Below are positions 7,980-17,044 of a DNA stretch of 64,000 nucleotides, piece by piece. Below the pieces are notes generated by a model. That model saw only the letters and a list, made by a program, of their open reading frames with translations, was not told the origin of the DNA and searched no databases. Source of the DNA: Polynucleobacter necessarius (GTDB lineage Bacteria > Pseudomonadota > Gammaproteobacteria > Burkholderiales > Burkholderiaceae); assembly GCF_900096755.1 (NCBI RefSeq), contig NZ_LT615227.1:899515-963514 (forward strand), given 5' to 3'. Positions within the stretch are counted from its first letter, which is position 1, and the number at the start of each line of letters is the position of its first letter. Made by a program: the position numbers and the translations under genes.

Positions 7980-9095
7980 ATGTACAGCGCAGTTGACTAT
8001 CAATTTATGAGCGAGGCATTGGCCGAGGCTCAAAATGCACTTTATCTATCAAACCCTAACCCAAGGGTGGGTTGCGTCATTGTCAAGGACGGCAAGATTA
8101 TTGGGCGTGGATTTACGCAGCAAGTTGGCGGCCCTCATGCAGAAATTCAGGCTTTAGCTGATGCAAAGTCGCAGGGCAATGATCCTGCAGGTGCAACTAT
8201 CTATGTCACATTGGAGCCCTGTAGCCACACTGGTCGAACACCACCTTGTGTAGATGCTTTGGTTGCGGCCAAGCCTGTAAAAGTTATTGCTGCCATGCTC
8301 GACCCTAATCCCTTGGTGTCGGGTAGCGGATTGGAAAAATTGCAGGCCGTTGGTATTGAAGTGCAGTGCGGACTAATGGAGTCTGAAGCACAAACATTGA
8401 ATCGTGGATTTATTTCTAGAATGACGCGGGGCCTACCGTGGGTTCGCATGAAGATTGCCGCAAGTCTCGATGGAAAAACGGCATTACCCGACGGGCGAAG
8501 TCAATGGATTACCGGACCATTAGCTAGGGCTGATGGTCATCACTGGCGCGCTCAGGTTTGCGCTATTGTGACCGGCGTTGGAACCGTTAAAGAAGATGAT
8601 CCCTCGCTCAATGTGAGGGATGTGCTTACTCAGCGTCAACCTTGGCGCGTCATTGTCGACTCTAAATTAGAGACCCCGCTAGCTGCCAAGATATTGAATA
8701 ATGTGACCGCTTCATCGGGTGTCATCATTGTGTGTGCCAGTTTGAATAACCCTGGTATCCAAGAAAAAGCCAAAGCATTTCAAGAGCGTGGCATTGAAGT
8801 AGTCGCAATGGCTAATGCATTTGGCAAAGTCGATTTACCAAAGCTTTTCTCTTATCTTGCTAAAGAGCGCGGTATGAACGAGGTTCATATTGAGTCGGGC
8901 TTTAAATTAAATGGTTCCATGCTTAGAGAAGACTGTGTAGATGAGCTCTTGCTGTATTACGCCCCATTCTTCATGGGTGAGGGTATTGGTATGGCCAATG
9001 TGTCGACTCCATCATTAGATCTGCGTCAGGATTGGCGGATGATTGATCAGTGCCTGTTTGGGCCTGATCTGCGCTTGAGATACATTAAGAACTAA
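7980..9095 (+). CDS. ribD: bifunctional pyrimidine deaminase / 5-amino-6-(5-phosphoribosylamino)uracil reductase
   Basis: Performs the second and third steps of riboflavin synthesis. The N-terminal deaminase domain has the zinc motif HAEIQ near residue 50 and the PCSHTGRTPPC cysteine pair about 30 residues later. The C-terminal NADPH reductase domain begins around WVRMKIAASLDGKTA and contains ITGPLARADGHHWRA. I choose ATG 7980 (MYSAVDYQFM): an upstream GTG-type extension from 7908 would lie inside the pilin gene. The 371-residue product is normal. It is followed by ribE after 9 bases, forming a small rib operon. Confidence 0.94.
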   Translation: MYSAVDYQFMSEALAEAQNALYLSNPNPRVGCVIVKDGKIIGRGFTQQVGGPHAEIQALADAKSQGNDPAGATIYVTLEPCSHTGRTPPCVDALVAAKPVKVIAAMLDPNPLVSGSGLEKLQAVGIEVQCGLMESEAQTLNRGFISRMTRGLPWVRMKIAASLDGKTALPDGRSQWITGPLARADGHHWRAQVCAIVTGVGTVKEDDPSLNVRDVLTQRQPWRVIVDSKLETPLAAKILNNVTASSGVIIVCASLNNPGIQEKAKAFQERGIEVVAMANAFGKVDLPKLFSYLAKERGMNEVHIESGFKLNGSMLREDCVDELLLYYAPFFMGEGIGMANVSTPSLDLRQDWRMIDQCLFGPDLRLRYIKN

Positions 9096-9104
9096 AATCT
9101 AGCC

Positions 9105-9707
9105 ATGTTTACAGGAATCATTACTGCTGTCGGTCAAATTCAAAGCGCTCAAGCGAAGGGCGATGGTCTGCATTTAATCGTTGAAGTCCCAGCAGGGTAC
9201 TTGGATGATGTTGCGCTTGGCGACAGTATTGCCATTCAGGGCGCATGTATGACTGCCACTCAATTTGAGGGCAATACATTTGCCTTAGATATTTCTCGCG
9301 AGTCACTCAATAAAACTGTTGGTCTAGATAAGGTTGGACCAGTCAATTTAGAAAAAGCTATGCGTTTAAGTGATCGTTTAGGTGGTCATTTGGTAAGCGG
9401 TCACGTAGATGGTATTGGTAAAGTGGCGCACTTTTCTCAAGTCGCACAGGATGCATATGGTTCTTGGTTGCTTCGCATTGAAGCTCCAAAAGAATTAGCG
9501 CCATTCTTGGCCTATAAGGGCTCTATCGTTGTGAATGGCGTATCGCTAACGGTAAACAAAACAGAAGATAGTCCAAACGCCTGTGTCGTGGACATTAATC
9601 TCATTCCCCATACCTTGCAAAGCACTACCTTAGGTGAGTTGCAGCCGGGCGATGCTGTAAATCTCGAGATTGATTTTATTGCGCGCTATGTTGCGCGTAT
9701 GCTGTAA
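9105..9707 (+). CDS. ribE: riboflavin synthase, alpha chain
   Basis: Dismutates two lumazine molecules to riboflavin and the pyrimidine precursor. The protein begins with the invariant MFTGII and contains two lumazine-binding barrels. The first spans about residues 1-97 (SIAIQGACMTAT near 45), and the second about 98-200 (GHLVSGHVDGIGKV near 97, and VVNGVSLTVN near 145). The length of 200 residues is normal. With ribD upstream and ribBA-ribH on the opposite strand, only a functional GTP cyclohydrolase II and the phosphatase are missing from the local pathway. Confidence 0.95.
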   Translation: MFTGIITAVGQIQSAQAKGDGLHLIVEVPAGYLDDVALGDSIAIQGACMTATQFEGNTFALDISRESLNKTVGLDKVGPVNLEKAMRLSDRLGGHLVSGHVDGIGKVAHFSQVAQDAYGSWLLRIEAPKELAPFLAYKGSIVVNGVSLTVNKTEDSPNACVVDINLIPHTLQSTTLGELQPGDAVNLEIDFIARYVARML

Positions 9708-9780
9708 ACGCAAGTTCAGCATTAAAAAATTTGATTCTAAAAATTAAATAATCAAATCACTAGAAGCAAGCGGCAGTTCT

Positions 9781-10523
9781 TTATTTGTTTTTCTGATAGC
9801 GAGTAGGGTCGCTCACATTGGCTTGCATAAAGCCTGCTTGTCTTAGGCGGCAGGATTCACATTCTCCGCAAGCCTCACCCAAATCATTGGCTTGGTAGCA
9901 AGAAACCGTTTGGGAGTAATCGACCCCCATGGTGCTACCCAATTGAATAATTTCTGCTTTAGTTAAGCTGATGATGGGCGCGTGTACCCTAAGCGATTTT
10001 CATCATTGATAGCTTCTACACCTGCTTTTGTTGCAAGGTTGGCCATATGTTCAAACGAGGCGACATACTCAGGGCGACAGTCTGGATAGCCTGAATAGTC
10101 CACTGCATTCGCGCCATAAAAAACATCCAGGCCACCAAGTGATTCCGCCCATCCCAAAGCAAGTGATAACAAAATCGTATTGCGCGCTGGTACATAAGTA
10201 ATGGGGATCTCTTGGTCTTTGCCAGGCGTAACCGGAATGGCAATAGAAGAATCTGTTAAAGCGGATCCACCAAAGCGAGTAAGGTCTAAATTGACCACTT
10301 CGTGACGAATGACGCCAATTTGTTTAGCGATGTGTTTTGCTGCTGCCAACTCAGAAGAGTGGCGCTGCCCATAACCGACTGATAGGGCATACGGCGAGTA
10401 GCCCAAGTCTTTGGCTAGAGCTAAGACCGTAGTGGAGTCTAGACCCCCGGAAAATAAGATAACGGCAGGCGCACCCGGTTTGCATGGCGCAAGATTCTGA
10501 AATGCAGCAGACAGCTTAGACAT
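9781..10523 (-). pseudogene. queC: 7-cyano-7-deazaguanine synthase QueC, frameshifted
   Basis: QueC makes preQ0, the queuosine precursor, from 7-carboxy-7-deazaguanine and ammonia. The first 180 residues are intact: the PP-loop ATPase motif [12 protein letters not shown] near residue 21 and [16 protein letters not shown] near residue 108. The frame then stops after [12 protein letters not shown] at 9963. The alternative frame continues [20 protein letters not shown] and ends with the zinc-binding cysteines of [18 protein letters not shown], with stop TAA at 9781-9783. One extra base in a GGG run near 9988 (minus strand) would restore RLGVHAP and the full protein. The gene overlaps no neighbour; cpoB ends 3 bases upstream of its start. 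Confidence 0.88.
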
Positions 10524-10525
10524 AT

Positions 10526-11257
10526 TTACTTGATGGCAGAAAGCAGTTGCTGTGCGTCTTTTGCTGCTTCGGTATCAGGATATTTAGAAATGACTTCGTT
10601 AAATGTTTTCTTGGCCGCAGTTTTATTACCGCTCTCCAATTGTGAGTTACCTAATGTCACCATAGCTCCCGGAATACGGGGGTGATTAGGATATTTTTTA
10701 ATCAAGCTTTGAAGTTGGTTAATCGCGCCAGCATAGTCTTTGTTGGCGTATTTGCTATTGCCACCCCAATAGAGTGCTAAAGGCAAATATGGGCTCTTAG
10801 AGTATTTATTTGCAAATGCAGAAAATCCATCATCTGCTTTTTTCAGGCTGCCGGCTTGAAAAGCTTTTAAGGCATCGTCATACGCTTTTTTCTCGCCAGG
10901 TTGCACTGTGCCTGAGACACCTTCAATAGTTACCGTACGAGGCTCAAAATTACCAAGGCGTGTATCCAGATCTTGGTAATACGTTTTCTGACTGCTGGTG
11001 ATGTCTTCACCTTGTTTTTCCAGCTCTTCGATTTTGCCGCGCAGTTCTGAATTTTCTGATTTGAGTTTATCGATCTGGCCTTGCAACTCCAGTTGGGTGG
11101 TTGCCAAAGTCTTGCGGATCTCTAAGATAGCCTTACGGGCCTCATCATCTGAGAAGAGTGCCCAGGCGCTATTGGATGCGCCTAAGCATATTACGGCAGT
11201 ACTTAAACAAAACGCTCGTGAGAGCGTTTGTTTTGCAGAGTGTGAAAACATCTTCAT
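10526..11257 (-). CDS. cpoB: cell division coordinator CpoB (YbgF)
   Basis: Periplasmic TPR protein of the Tol-Pal system that couples peptidoglycan synthesis to outer-membrane constriction. A signal peptide ([22 protein letters not shown] segment ending near residue 33) is followed by a coiled coil (about 45-95: [20 protein letters not shown] and onward) and TPR repeats (about 125-243) with [20 protein letters not shown] and [19 protein letters not shown]. The 243-residue length is typical. The start abuts the pal stop directly, so it is the last gene of the tol-pal operon. Confidence 0.92.
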   Translation of the reverse strand: MKMFSHSAKQTLSRAFCLSTAVICLGASNSAWALFSDDEARKAILEIRKTLATTQLELQGQIDKLKSENSELRGKIEELEKQGEDITSSQKTYYQDLDTRLGNFEPRTVTIEGVSGTVQPGEKKAYDDALKAFQAGSLKKADDGFSAFANKYSKSPYLPLALYWGGNSKYANKDYAGAINQLQSLIKKYPNHPRIPGAMVTLGNSQLESGNKTAAKKTFNEVISKYPDTEAAKDAQQLLSAIK

Positions 11258-11758
11258 TTAGCTCGTGATGTACACAATGTCAGCGCGGCGGTTTTCTGCC
11301 CAAGCTGCTTCATTGTCGCCTTCAGCTTTAGGTTTTTCTTTGCCAAAGCTCACTGCTTCTATTTGGTCATCAGAAACGCCCATTAGGTTTAAAGATTTGC
11401 GAACTGCATCTGAACGACGTTGGCCTAATGCCAAGTTGTACTCAGCAGTGCCGCGTTCATCAGTGTTGCCTTGAATAATGATCTTCTGTTTTGGATTTGC
11501 TTTTAAGTAACCCGCATGAGCAGACAACATTTTTTGGTATTTAGTTTGAACGGTGTACTCATCAAAACCAAAGTAAACGCTTTTTTCAAACAGTGGGCTA
11601 CTAGGATCATTCCATGGCTGTGAACCAAACCTACCACTGCCGCTGCCATTAGCACCATCAGTATCATCTAACTTAACGCTAGAGCATGCAGCCATCAAAA
11701 ATGCTGTGGCACCGATAAGGGCAAATGTCGCTGCGCGACGTGCGATAGAAATCTTCAT
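11258..11758 (-). CDS. pal: peptidoglycan-associated lipoprotein Pal
   Basis: Outer-membrane lipoprotein that binds peptidoglycan and TolB. I place the start at ATG 11758 (MKISIARRAA), preceded by an AAGGGA ribosome-binding site, rather than at an in-frame codon 9 residues earlier. The lipobox LMAAC gives the lipidated C25. The OmpA-like domain (about residues 60-166) includes VYFGFDEYTVQ, IIIQGNTDERGTAEYNLALG and QRRSDAV with the peptidoglycan-contacting Asp and Arg. The product is 166 residues, normal for Pal. A 165-base gap to tolB holds a compound hairpin (AATTAGC...GCTAAT around GCTCC...GGAGC, 11796-11832) of unknown role. Confidence 0.95.
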   Translation of the reverse strand: MKISIARRAATFALIGATAFLMAACSSVKLDDTDGANGSGSGRFGSQPWNDPSSPLFEKSVYFGFDEYTVQTKYQKMLSAHAGYLKANPKQKIIIQGNTDERGTAEYNLALGQRRSDAVRKSLNLMGVSDDQIEAVSFGKEKPKAEGDNEAAWAENRRADIVYITS

Positions 11759-11923
11759 GAATTTCCCTTTTTTCCTACAAGCCAAATAATCAATGAATTA
11801 GCAAACTCGCTCCAAAGGAGCTGATAGCTAATATTATGCCCCCAAGAATGCCAAAAGTGAGTATTTCACCCCCAAATAGGGGTGTTGTGGAGGGTTTTTG
11901 GGGCTTGGTGTTGCTGGACCTAC

Positions 11924-13246
11924 TTAGTCCATAAATGGACCCCAGGATGGCTGACGGACGTCAGATCCTGGAATGCTCAACACTTGCTTGGAATTGCCAT
12001 CCACGGATACTGCTGCCAGCACACGTTTTCCACCCACTTTAGTGGAGTAGAGAACATAACGACCGTTGGCTGCAAAGGAAGGCGATTCATCGCTAGTGCC
12101 ATCAGTTAGGGCTTGCGCATCACCTGTAGCTAAATTCAGAATGTAGAGGCGATAGGCGCCACCAATATTGGCGATATAGGCTAAGTATTTTCCATCTGGA
12201 GAAATTCTTGGGGAAGTGACAAACCCTTGCTTGAAGGTAATACGCTTTGCACCTTCAACTTGTTCGCCTTCGGCGCTCATGCGATAGATCTGTGGATTGC
12301 CACCACGATCGCTTGTGAAATAAATATAGCGACCATCAGCCGAATACTGTGGCTCTGTATCAATCGTGTTGCCGCGCGTTAGGCGATGCAAGCCTGTGCC
12401 GTCTGCATTGATGCCGTAGATCTGGGTGTTGCCATCCTTAGAGAGTGAGATAGCCAGTTTTCTGCCATCAGGCGACCAAGCTGGTGCACTGTTATTTCCC
12501 TTTTGATTGGATAGGGAGATGCGACGACCGGTTGCTAACTCATGAACATAAATTACCGGCTTACGATCTTCAAAAGAAACATAAGCTACTTTCTTGCCAT
12601 CTGGAGACCATGATGGCGAAATAATCGGCTCACCACTATTCATTGCATTGCGAATGTTCTGACTATCGGCGTCTGAGATCACGAGGCGATAGCGCTTACC
12701 ATCCTTAATAACATAGGATAGGTGGGTCGAGAAGGCGCCACGCTCACCTAATAATTTAAAGATGACGTCATCAGCAATTTTGTGAGCTGCGGCACGCAAA
12801 TTATCTGCGCTCGAATTGAGGTTTAAGCCGCCTAAACTTTGGGATTTACGAACATCAAATAGCTTGTAATGAATCTCAAACTGAGATCCGGCTGTTTGTA
12901 CGACTGAGCCTACTACTAAAGCATCAGCTCCGCGTGCTGCCCAGGATTTGTAATTAGGCGTACCTTCATCATTTTCAGCAGTATTGCCATTTTCAGTATT
13001 TTTAAAGTAACCGCTACGTGCTAAGTCTTGGCGAATAATTTCAGTAACACTAGTAGGCAGTTTGTTCTCATCTTTAAAGCGCATGACTGCGATTGGATAC
13101 AGTGATTGACCTACACCAGTGATTTCGATATTCATCTGCGCAAGTGCTGGCGTTGCAATACTGATAGTCAGTGCTAATACCACTGCAGATAAAGCGCAGA
13201 CTTTGGAATGAAATTTGCCAATCAAATAAATTGCTAATTGCAACAT
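11924..13246 (-). CDS. tolB: Tol-Pal system beta-propeller protein TolB
   Basis: Periplasmic protein that shuttles between TolA and Pal. A signal peptide (VVLALTISIATPALA) ends near residue 36. The N-terminal D1/D2 domain (about 37-165) has AVMRFKDENKLPTSVTEIIR. The six-bladed propeller (about 170-440) has repeated blades such as SPSWSPDGKKVAYVSFE, APAWSPDGRKLAISLSKD, EPQYSADGRYIYFTSDRGG and SPRISPDGKYLAYIAN. The length of 440 is normal. It lies 3 bases after tolA and before pal. Confidence 0.96.
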   Translation of the reverse strand: MLQLAIYLIGKFHSKVCALSAVVLALTISIATPALAQMNIEITGVGQSLYPIAVMRFKDENKLPTSVTEIIRQDLARSGYFKNTENGNTAENDEGTPNYKSWAARGADALVVGSVVQTAGSQFEIHYKLFDVRKSQSLGGLNLNSSADNLRAAAHKIADDVIFKLLGERGAFSTHLSYVIKDGKRYRLVISDADSQNIRNAMNSGEPIISPSWSPDGKKVAYVSFEDRKPVIYVHELATGRRISLSNQKGNNSAPAWSPDGRKLAISLSKDGNTQIYGINADGTGLHRLTRGNTIDTEPQYSADGRYIYFTSDRGGNPQIYRMSAEGEQVEGAKRITFKQGFVTSPRISPDGKYLAYIANIGGAYRLYILNLATGDAQALTDGTSDESPSFAANGRYVLYSTKVGGKRVLAAVSVDGNSKQVLSIPGSDVRQPSWGPFMD

Positions 13247-13249
13247 GCT

Positions 13250-14074
13250 TTAGTCCTTGGGTTTAAAGGTCAGCTTTACTTCGCGCTGTGGAATTTTGCT
13301 ATTGTCATCTTTCGGCAGGCTTTCTGCACGAGATAGGGCTAATAAAACTGCGCGATCCCAGCTTGCATTGCCGCTAGAGCTCAGGATGCTGGTGCTCAAG
13401 ATGGCTCCATCTGGGGCCAGGCTTACTTGGATGACTGCTGCTGGATTGCCGCTCACAGATTCTGGATTAAAGACGATGAGCGGTTTTACTTTTTTAATAA
13501 CCTTATCAGTCCAACCTGGAGGCGCATTGCCACCCCCACCAACTCCGCTTCCTACTGTGCCACCGCTGCCACCTTCAGCGCCTGCTGCTGCGCGCAAGCG
13601 AGCGAGTTGATCTGCGCGTACTTTTTCTGCTGCAGCATTGGCTTTGGTTTCTGCCGGAGAAGCGGCTTTAGGAGCTTCCACTTTCTTTGGCTTTTCTGTT
13701 TCTTTTTCCTTGACCTTCTCTTTTTCTTTCGGAGGAGGTTTAACAGCTTTCGGCGTTTCTTTTAGAACTTCTATTTTAGGAGGCTCTTTTTCAACTTGCT
13801 TTTTCTTGACTGCAATATCGGCAGCCTCTTCTTCCATTTCTGTTTTGAGTTGTGGCTCTGGAGGTGTTTCTACTTGCTGGGACGCATCCCAGAGCTCAAC
13901 CTCAACTCCAGAAGGGGTGCTGTTATTCCAGCTAATACCAATCATTAAAAACGCGAGCAAACCTAAATGCGCTACTAAAGAAAAAGTAAAGGCACGTTTA
14001 GTGCTTTCTTGTTTCGTGGCGCGTCCCCGTTTGAACGGAGAGAGTGGTGATTGATAAGTTTGTGCGCTAGACAT
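13250..14074 (-). CDS. tolA: cell envelope integrity protein TolA
   Basis: Inner-membrane protein that transmits proton-motive energy from TolQR to Pal/TolB. One N-terminal transmembrane helix (about 30-48: SLVAHLGLLAFLMIGISW) carries the SHLS-like helix that contacts TolQ. The middle (about 75-165) is a long Lys/Glu/Pro/Ala-rich helix. The C-terminal domain (about 185-274) has the TonB/TolA-like VIQVSLAPDGAILSTSILSS and ASWDRAVLLALSRAESLP. At 274 residues it is shorter than E. coli TolA because the helical region is shorter. Order tolQ-tolR-tolA-tolB-pal-cpoB is canonical. Confidence 0.93.
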   Translation of the reverse strand: MSSAQTYQSPLSPFKRGRATKQESTKRAFTFSLVAHLGLLAFLMIGISWNNSTPSGVEVELWDASQQVETPPEPQLKTEMEEEAADIAVKKKQVEKEPPKIEVLKETPKAVKPPPKEKEKVKEKETEKPKKVEAPKAASPAETKANAAAEKVRADQLARLRAAAGAEGGSGGTVGSGVGGGGNAPPGWTDKVIKKVKPLIVFNPESVSGNPAAVIQVSLAPDGAILSTSILSSSGNASWDRAVLLALSRAESLPKDDNSKIPQREVKLTFKPKD

Positions 14075-14100
14075 TGACAGTTAAAGCAAGCCTTAGGGCC

Positions 14101-14120
14101 TTACTGGGCCTTACTGGGCC
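14101..14120. repeat. 10-bp tandem duplication at the tolR stop codon
   Basis: TTACTGGGCC occurs twice in tandem at 14101-14110 and 14111-14120, with a partial third unit (TTAGGGCC) just to the left. The right-hand copy contains the tolR stop codon and its last two codons, so the left copy provides a second stop. It sits in the 36-base gap between tolR and tolA. Confidence 0.85.
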
Positions 14121-14530
14121 TTGACCGCAAGGCCAACCCGTTTGACGCCATTCTCTTTGAGTTTGGACATGACATCCATCGCGGTTTCATACTTAATGGA
14201 TTTATCGGCAGCAATCACCATCGGTTGATCGACTGATTTTTCTGCTTGCGTTCTTGCAAAGGCGCCGAGTTCAAATTTATTGAGTGTTTGTACGGGATCA
14301 CCATCTTTGCGAACAATGACATTCTCGTTGGCATCGATTGTTAAAAAGATAGGGGGTAATGATTGGACCTTGGCGCCGCCAACGGTAGGTAAGTTCACGA
14401 CGCCTGGATTGACCATGGGTGCAGTGACCATGAAGATCACGAGCAAAACCAACATGACGTCGATGTAAGGAACGACGTTGATGTCAGCCATTGCCCGACG
14501 TTTATTTTTTCGCAATGAAGATCCGGCCAT
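14111..14530 (-). CDS. tolR: Tol-Pal system protein TolR
   Basis: Inner-membrane partner of TolQ in the proton channel. A single transmembrane helix (about 20-40) follows the basic start [20 protein letters not shown]. The critical Asp is in [17 protein letters not shown]. The periplasmic ExbD/TolR domain ends with [24 protein letters not shown] sequence ([16 protein letters not shown]). The 139-residue length is normal. It lies 11 bases after tolQ. Confidence 0.95.
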   Translation of the reverse strand: MAGSSLRKNKRRAMADINVVPYIDVMLVLLVIFMVTAPMVNPGVVNLPTVGGAKVQSLPPIFLTIDANENVIVRKDGDPVQTLNKFELGAFARTQAEKSVDQPMVIAADKSIKYETAMDVMSKLKENGVKRVGLAVKAQ

Positions 14531-14541
14531 GACGTATTCGC

Positions 14542-15198
14542 TTAGCGTCCCGAAGTTTGACGTTGCAAGATGTTGGTGAATTCTTCGATGAAGGTTTCAA
14601 AACGAATCGAGAGGCGATCGACATCGGTAGCCGCTCGGTTGTAGGCAACTACCGCAGGGATAGTCGCAAACAAACCAATGGCGGTTGCAATCAAGGCCTC
14701 AGCAATACCAGGGGCAACCGCAGAAAGGGTCGTGTTCTGAACGTTGGCCAAGCCACGGAATGAGTGCATGATGCCCCAGACGGTGCCAAATAGGCCGATA
14801 TAAGGGGAGACTGAGCCAACGGATGCCAGGAAGGGCAAATTCGCCTCTAGAGCGTCCATTTCACGCTGGTAAGTGGCTTTCATGGCACGGCGGGCAGCGT
14901 CGATTTCACGAACTTTCATGAATTCCTGCATTCCGGCCTCAAAGATATGCTCCAGAACCGCATCGCTGCGGGTATTGCGCTGGGCGGCGGCCATCAGGGT
15001 TTTGAGGTCTCCGCCAGACCAAAAGGCACGCTCAAAGCGCTCTGTATCTTGCCTAACCCCCCGTAATACGGCGGTTTTCTTGAAAATAATGGTCCAGGAG
15101 GCAACGGACATCCCTAGTAATAACAACATTACCAACTGTACTAATAGGCTGGCATTAAGGACTAGGGAGAGGAATGAGAGGTCTTGTGTAGAGGTCAT
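14542..15198 (-). CDS. tolQ: Tol-Pal system protein TolQ
   Basis: Polytopic inner-membrane proton channel subunit. Three transmembrane helices are visible: about 12-35 (LNASLLVQLVMLLLLGMSVA), 130-150 (LASVGSVSPYIGLFGTVWGI) and 165-190 (VAPGIAEALIATAIGLFATI). The family motif GLFGTVWGIMHSF and the GIAEALIATAIGL loop are intact. The 218-residue length is normal. First gene of tolQRAB-pal-cpoB; the ybgC thioesterase often found upstream is absent, and glyA diverges 78 bases away. Confidence 0.95.
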   Translation of the reverse strand: MTSTQDLSFLSLVLNASLLVQLVMLLLLGMSVASWTIIFKKTAVLRGVRQDTERFERAFWSGGDLKTLMAAAQRNTRSDAVLEHIFEAGMQEFMKVREIDAARRAMKATYQREMDALEANLPFLASVGSVSPYIGLFGTVWGIMHSFRGLANVQNTTLSAVAPGIAEALIATAIGLFATIPAVVAYNRAATDVDRLSIRFETFIEEFTNILQRQTSGR

Positions 15199-15226
15199 GG
15201 TGGATTTTGTATGATGTAGGTTGATT

Positions 15227-15252
15227 TTACTAAGTTAATGAAAACTTAGTAA
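15227..15252. promoter_or_regulatory. perfect 10-bp inverted repeat in the tolQ-glyA divergent region
   Basis: TTACTAAGTT (15227-15236) and AACTTAGTAA (15243-15252) are exact reverse complements with a 6-base spacer. It lies centrally in the 78-base gap between divergent tolQ and glyA, 24 bases before the glyA ATG. No T-tract follows, so a protein-binding operator or an mRNA hairpin in the glyA leader is more likely than a terminator. The regulator is unknown. Confidence 0.6.
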
Positions 15253-15276
15253 TCCAACTTCATTAGGATTATCACC

Positions 15277-16521
15277 ATGTTTGACCGTCAGAACACTTTA
15301 GCCAAAACCGACCCGCAATTGTGGGAAGCCATTCAGAACGAGAATAAGCGTCAGGAAGACCATATTGAGCTGATTGCTTCCGAGAACTACACCTCACCAG
15401 CGGTGATGGCTGCTCAGGGCTCCCAGTTGACGAATAAGTACGCTGAAGGATATCCAGGTAAGCGTTATTACGGTGGTTGTGAATTCGTGGACGTAGCTGA
15501 GCAATTGGCTATCGATCGTGTAAAAGCTTTGTTTGGTGCTGAAGCTGCTAACGTGCAACCTCATTGTGGTGCGTCAGCTAACCAAGCAGTATTCCTCGCA
15601 TTCTTAAAACCTGGTGATATGTTCATGGGTATGAGTCTTGCTGAGGGCGGACACTTGACTCACGGTATGGCACTCAATATGAGCGGTAAGTGGTTCAATC
15701 CGATTGCTTACGGATTAGACAAAAGTGAAGAAATTGATTACGAGCAAATGGAGCGTTTGGCTCGTGAGCACAAACCTAAATTAATTATTGCTGGTGCATC
15801 TGCTTACTCTAAGAAAATTGATTTTGAGCGCATCGGTAAGTTGGCTAAAGAAGTCGGCGCGATTTTCATGGTCGACATGGCTCACTATGCAGGCTTGGTT
15901 GCTGCTGGTGTTTATCCAAACCCAGTACCGCATGCTGACATCGTTACTTCGACTACACACAAGAGCTTGCGCGGCCCACGTGGCGGGATCATCTTGATGA
16001 AAGCGGAGCATGAGAAGGCAATTAACTCTGCAGTGTTCCCAGGCTTACAGGGCGGTCCTTTGATGCACGTCATTGCTGCTAAAGCTGTCGCATTTAAAGA
16101 GGCTGCAGAGCCAGGCTTTAAGGATTATCAAAAACAAGTAGTTGCTAATGCAAAAGCATTGGCTGAAACATTAATTGCACGTGGCCTACGCATTGTGTCT
16201 GGTGGTACAGATTCACATGTGATGTTGGTGGATTTGCGCGCCAAGAAAATGACTGGTAAAGAAGCTGAGCGTGTATTGGGCGAAGCACACATTACTTGCA
16301 ACAAAAACGGTATTCCTAATGACCCAGAAAAACCAATGGTCACCAGTGGTATTCGTTTGGGTTCGCCAGCAATGACTACTCGTGGATTTAAAGAAGCTGA
16401 AGCAAGACAAGTAGGTAACTTTATTGCTGATGTTTTGGATAATCCAAATGATGCAGAGAACATTGTCAAGGTGCGCGCTCAAGTTGCTGAGCTCACTAAA
16501 CGCTTCCCTGTTTACGGTTAA
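15277..16521 (+). CDS. glyA: serine hydroxymethyltransferase
   Basis: PLP enzyme interconverting serine and glycine with tetrahydrofolate; the main source of one-carbon units. The product is 414 residues, as expected. Landmarks are [16 protein letters not shown] near residue 30, the [14 protein letters not shown] substrate loop near 55, and the PLP lysine in [15 protein letters not shown] near residue 228. It is followed by nrdR after 25 bases, an order common in Burkholderiales. A 10-bp inverted repeat lies just upstream. Confidence 0.97.
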   Translation: MFDRQNTLAKTDPQLWEAIQNENKRQEDHIELIASENYTSPAVMAAQGSQLTNKYAEGYPGKRYYGGCEFVDVAEQLAIDRVKALFGAEAANVQPHCGASANQAVFLAFLKPGDMFMGMSLAEGGHLTHGMALNMSGKWFNPIAYGLDKSEEIDYEQMERLAREHKPKLIIAGASAYSKKIDFERIGKLAKEVGAIFMVDMAHYAGLVAAGVYPNPVPHADIVTSTTHKSLRGPRGGIILMKAEHEKAINSAVFPGLQGGPLMHVIAAKAVAFKEAAEPGFKDYQKQVVANAKALAETLIARGLRIVSGGTDSHVMLVDLRAKKMTGKEAERVLGEAHITCNKNGIPNDPEKPMVTSGIRLGSPAMTTRGFKEAEARQVGNFIADVLDNPNDAENIVKVRAQVAELTKRFPVYG

Positions 16522-16546
16522 CTCTTAAAGTAGAAGAAGAGCCGCA

Positions 16547-16993
16547 TTGCGCTGCCCTTTTTGTCATAACGACGATACCCAGGTTCTCGATACCAGGGTA
16601 TCGGACGAGGGCGATACGATTCGTCGTCGCCGTCGTTGCGTAAATTGCGATAAGCGGTTTACCACTTATGAGCGTGTGGAGCTGGCCTTGCCAGCTATCG
16701 TGAAGAAGAATGGCAGCCGTGTTGATTACAGTCACGACAAGTTGGCCAGCTCGCTTAAGCTAGCCCTCAGAAAGCGCCCGGTTTCATCGGACTCTGTCGA
16801 TGAGTCGATTGCCCGTATTGAAGAAAAGCTCCTGAGCCTAGGTGAGAAAGAGATTCCTAGCGAGCGCATTGGTGAGTTGGTAATGCATGAGCTCAAGCGC
16901 CTAGATAAGGTCGCTTATATTCGTTTTGCTTCTGTCTATCGAAGCTTTGCTGACATTGAATCATTTGAGAGCGCTCTCAAAGAGCTAAAGTAA
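16547..16993 (+). CDS. nrdR: transcriptional repressor NrdR
   Basis: Represses ribonucleotide reductase genes in response to (d)ATP. The protein starts at TTG 16547 with [17 protein letters not shown]; the zinc ribbon uses C3, C6, C31 and C34 ([10 protein letters not shown]). The ATP-cone domain (about 49-139) has [20 protein letters not shown] and [20 protein letters not shown]. The 148-residue length is normal. Cotranscription with glyA is likely from the 25-base spacing. Confidence 0.95.
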   Translation: MRCPFCHNDDTQVLDTRVSDEGDTIRRRRRCVNCDKRFTTYERVELALPAIVKKNGSRVDYSHDKLASSLKLALRKRPVSSDSVDESIARIEEKLLSLGEKEIPSERIGELVMHELKRLDKVAYIRFASVYRSFADIESFESALKELK

Positions 16994-17044
16994 AGTAGTT
17001 CAATAACCCTGGTGCAGTGAGTTTCTGCTTGCTGCTTGCACCTA

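Noticed and set aside
13257..14054. Several plus-strand ORFs within tolA (Phe/Ser-rich)
   Set aside because: They are antisense readings of the Lys/Glu/Pro-rich TolA helix and have no ribosome-binding site.
17000..17044. Hairpin GGTGCA...TGCACC between convergent nrdR and the gmd paralogue
   Set aside because: Only six pairs with a 20-base loop and no T-tract; not convincing as a terminator.
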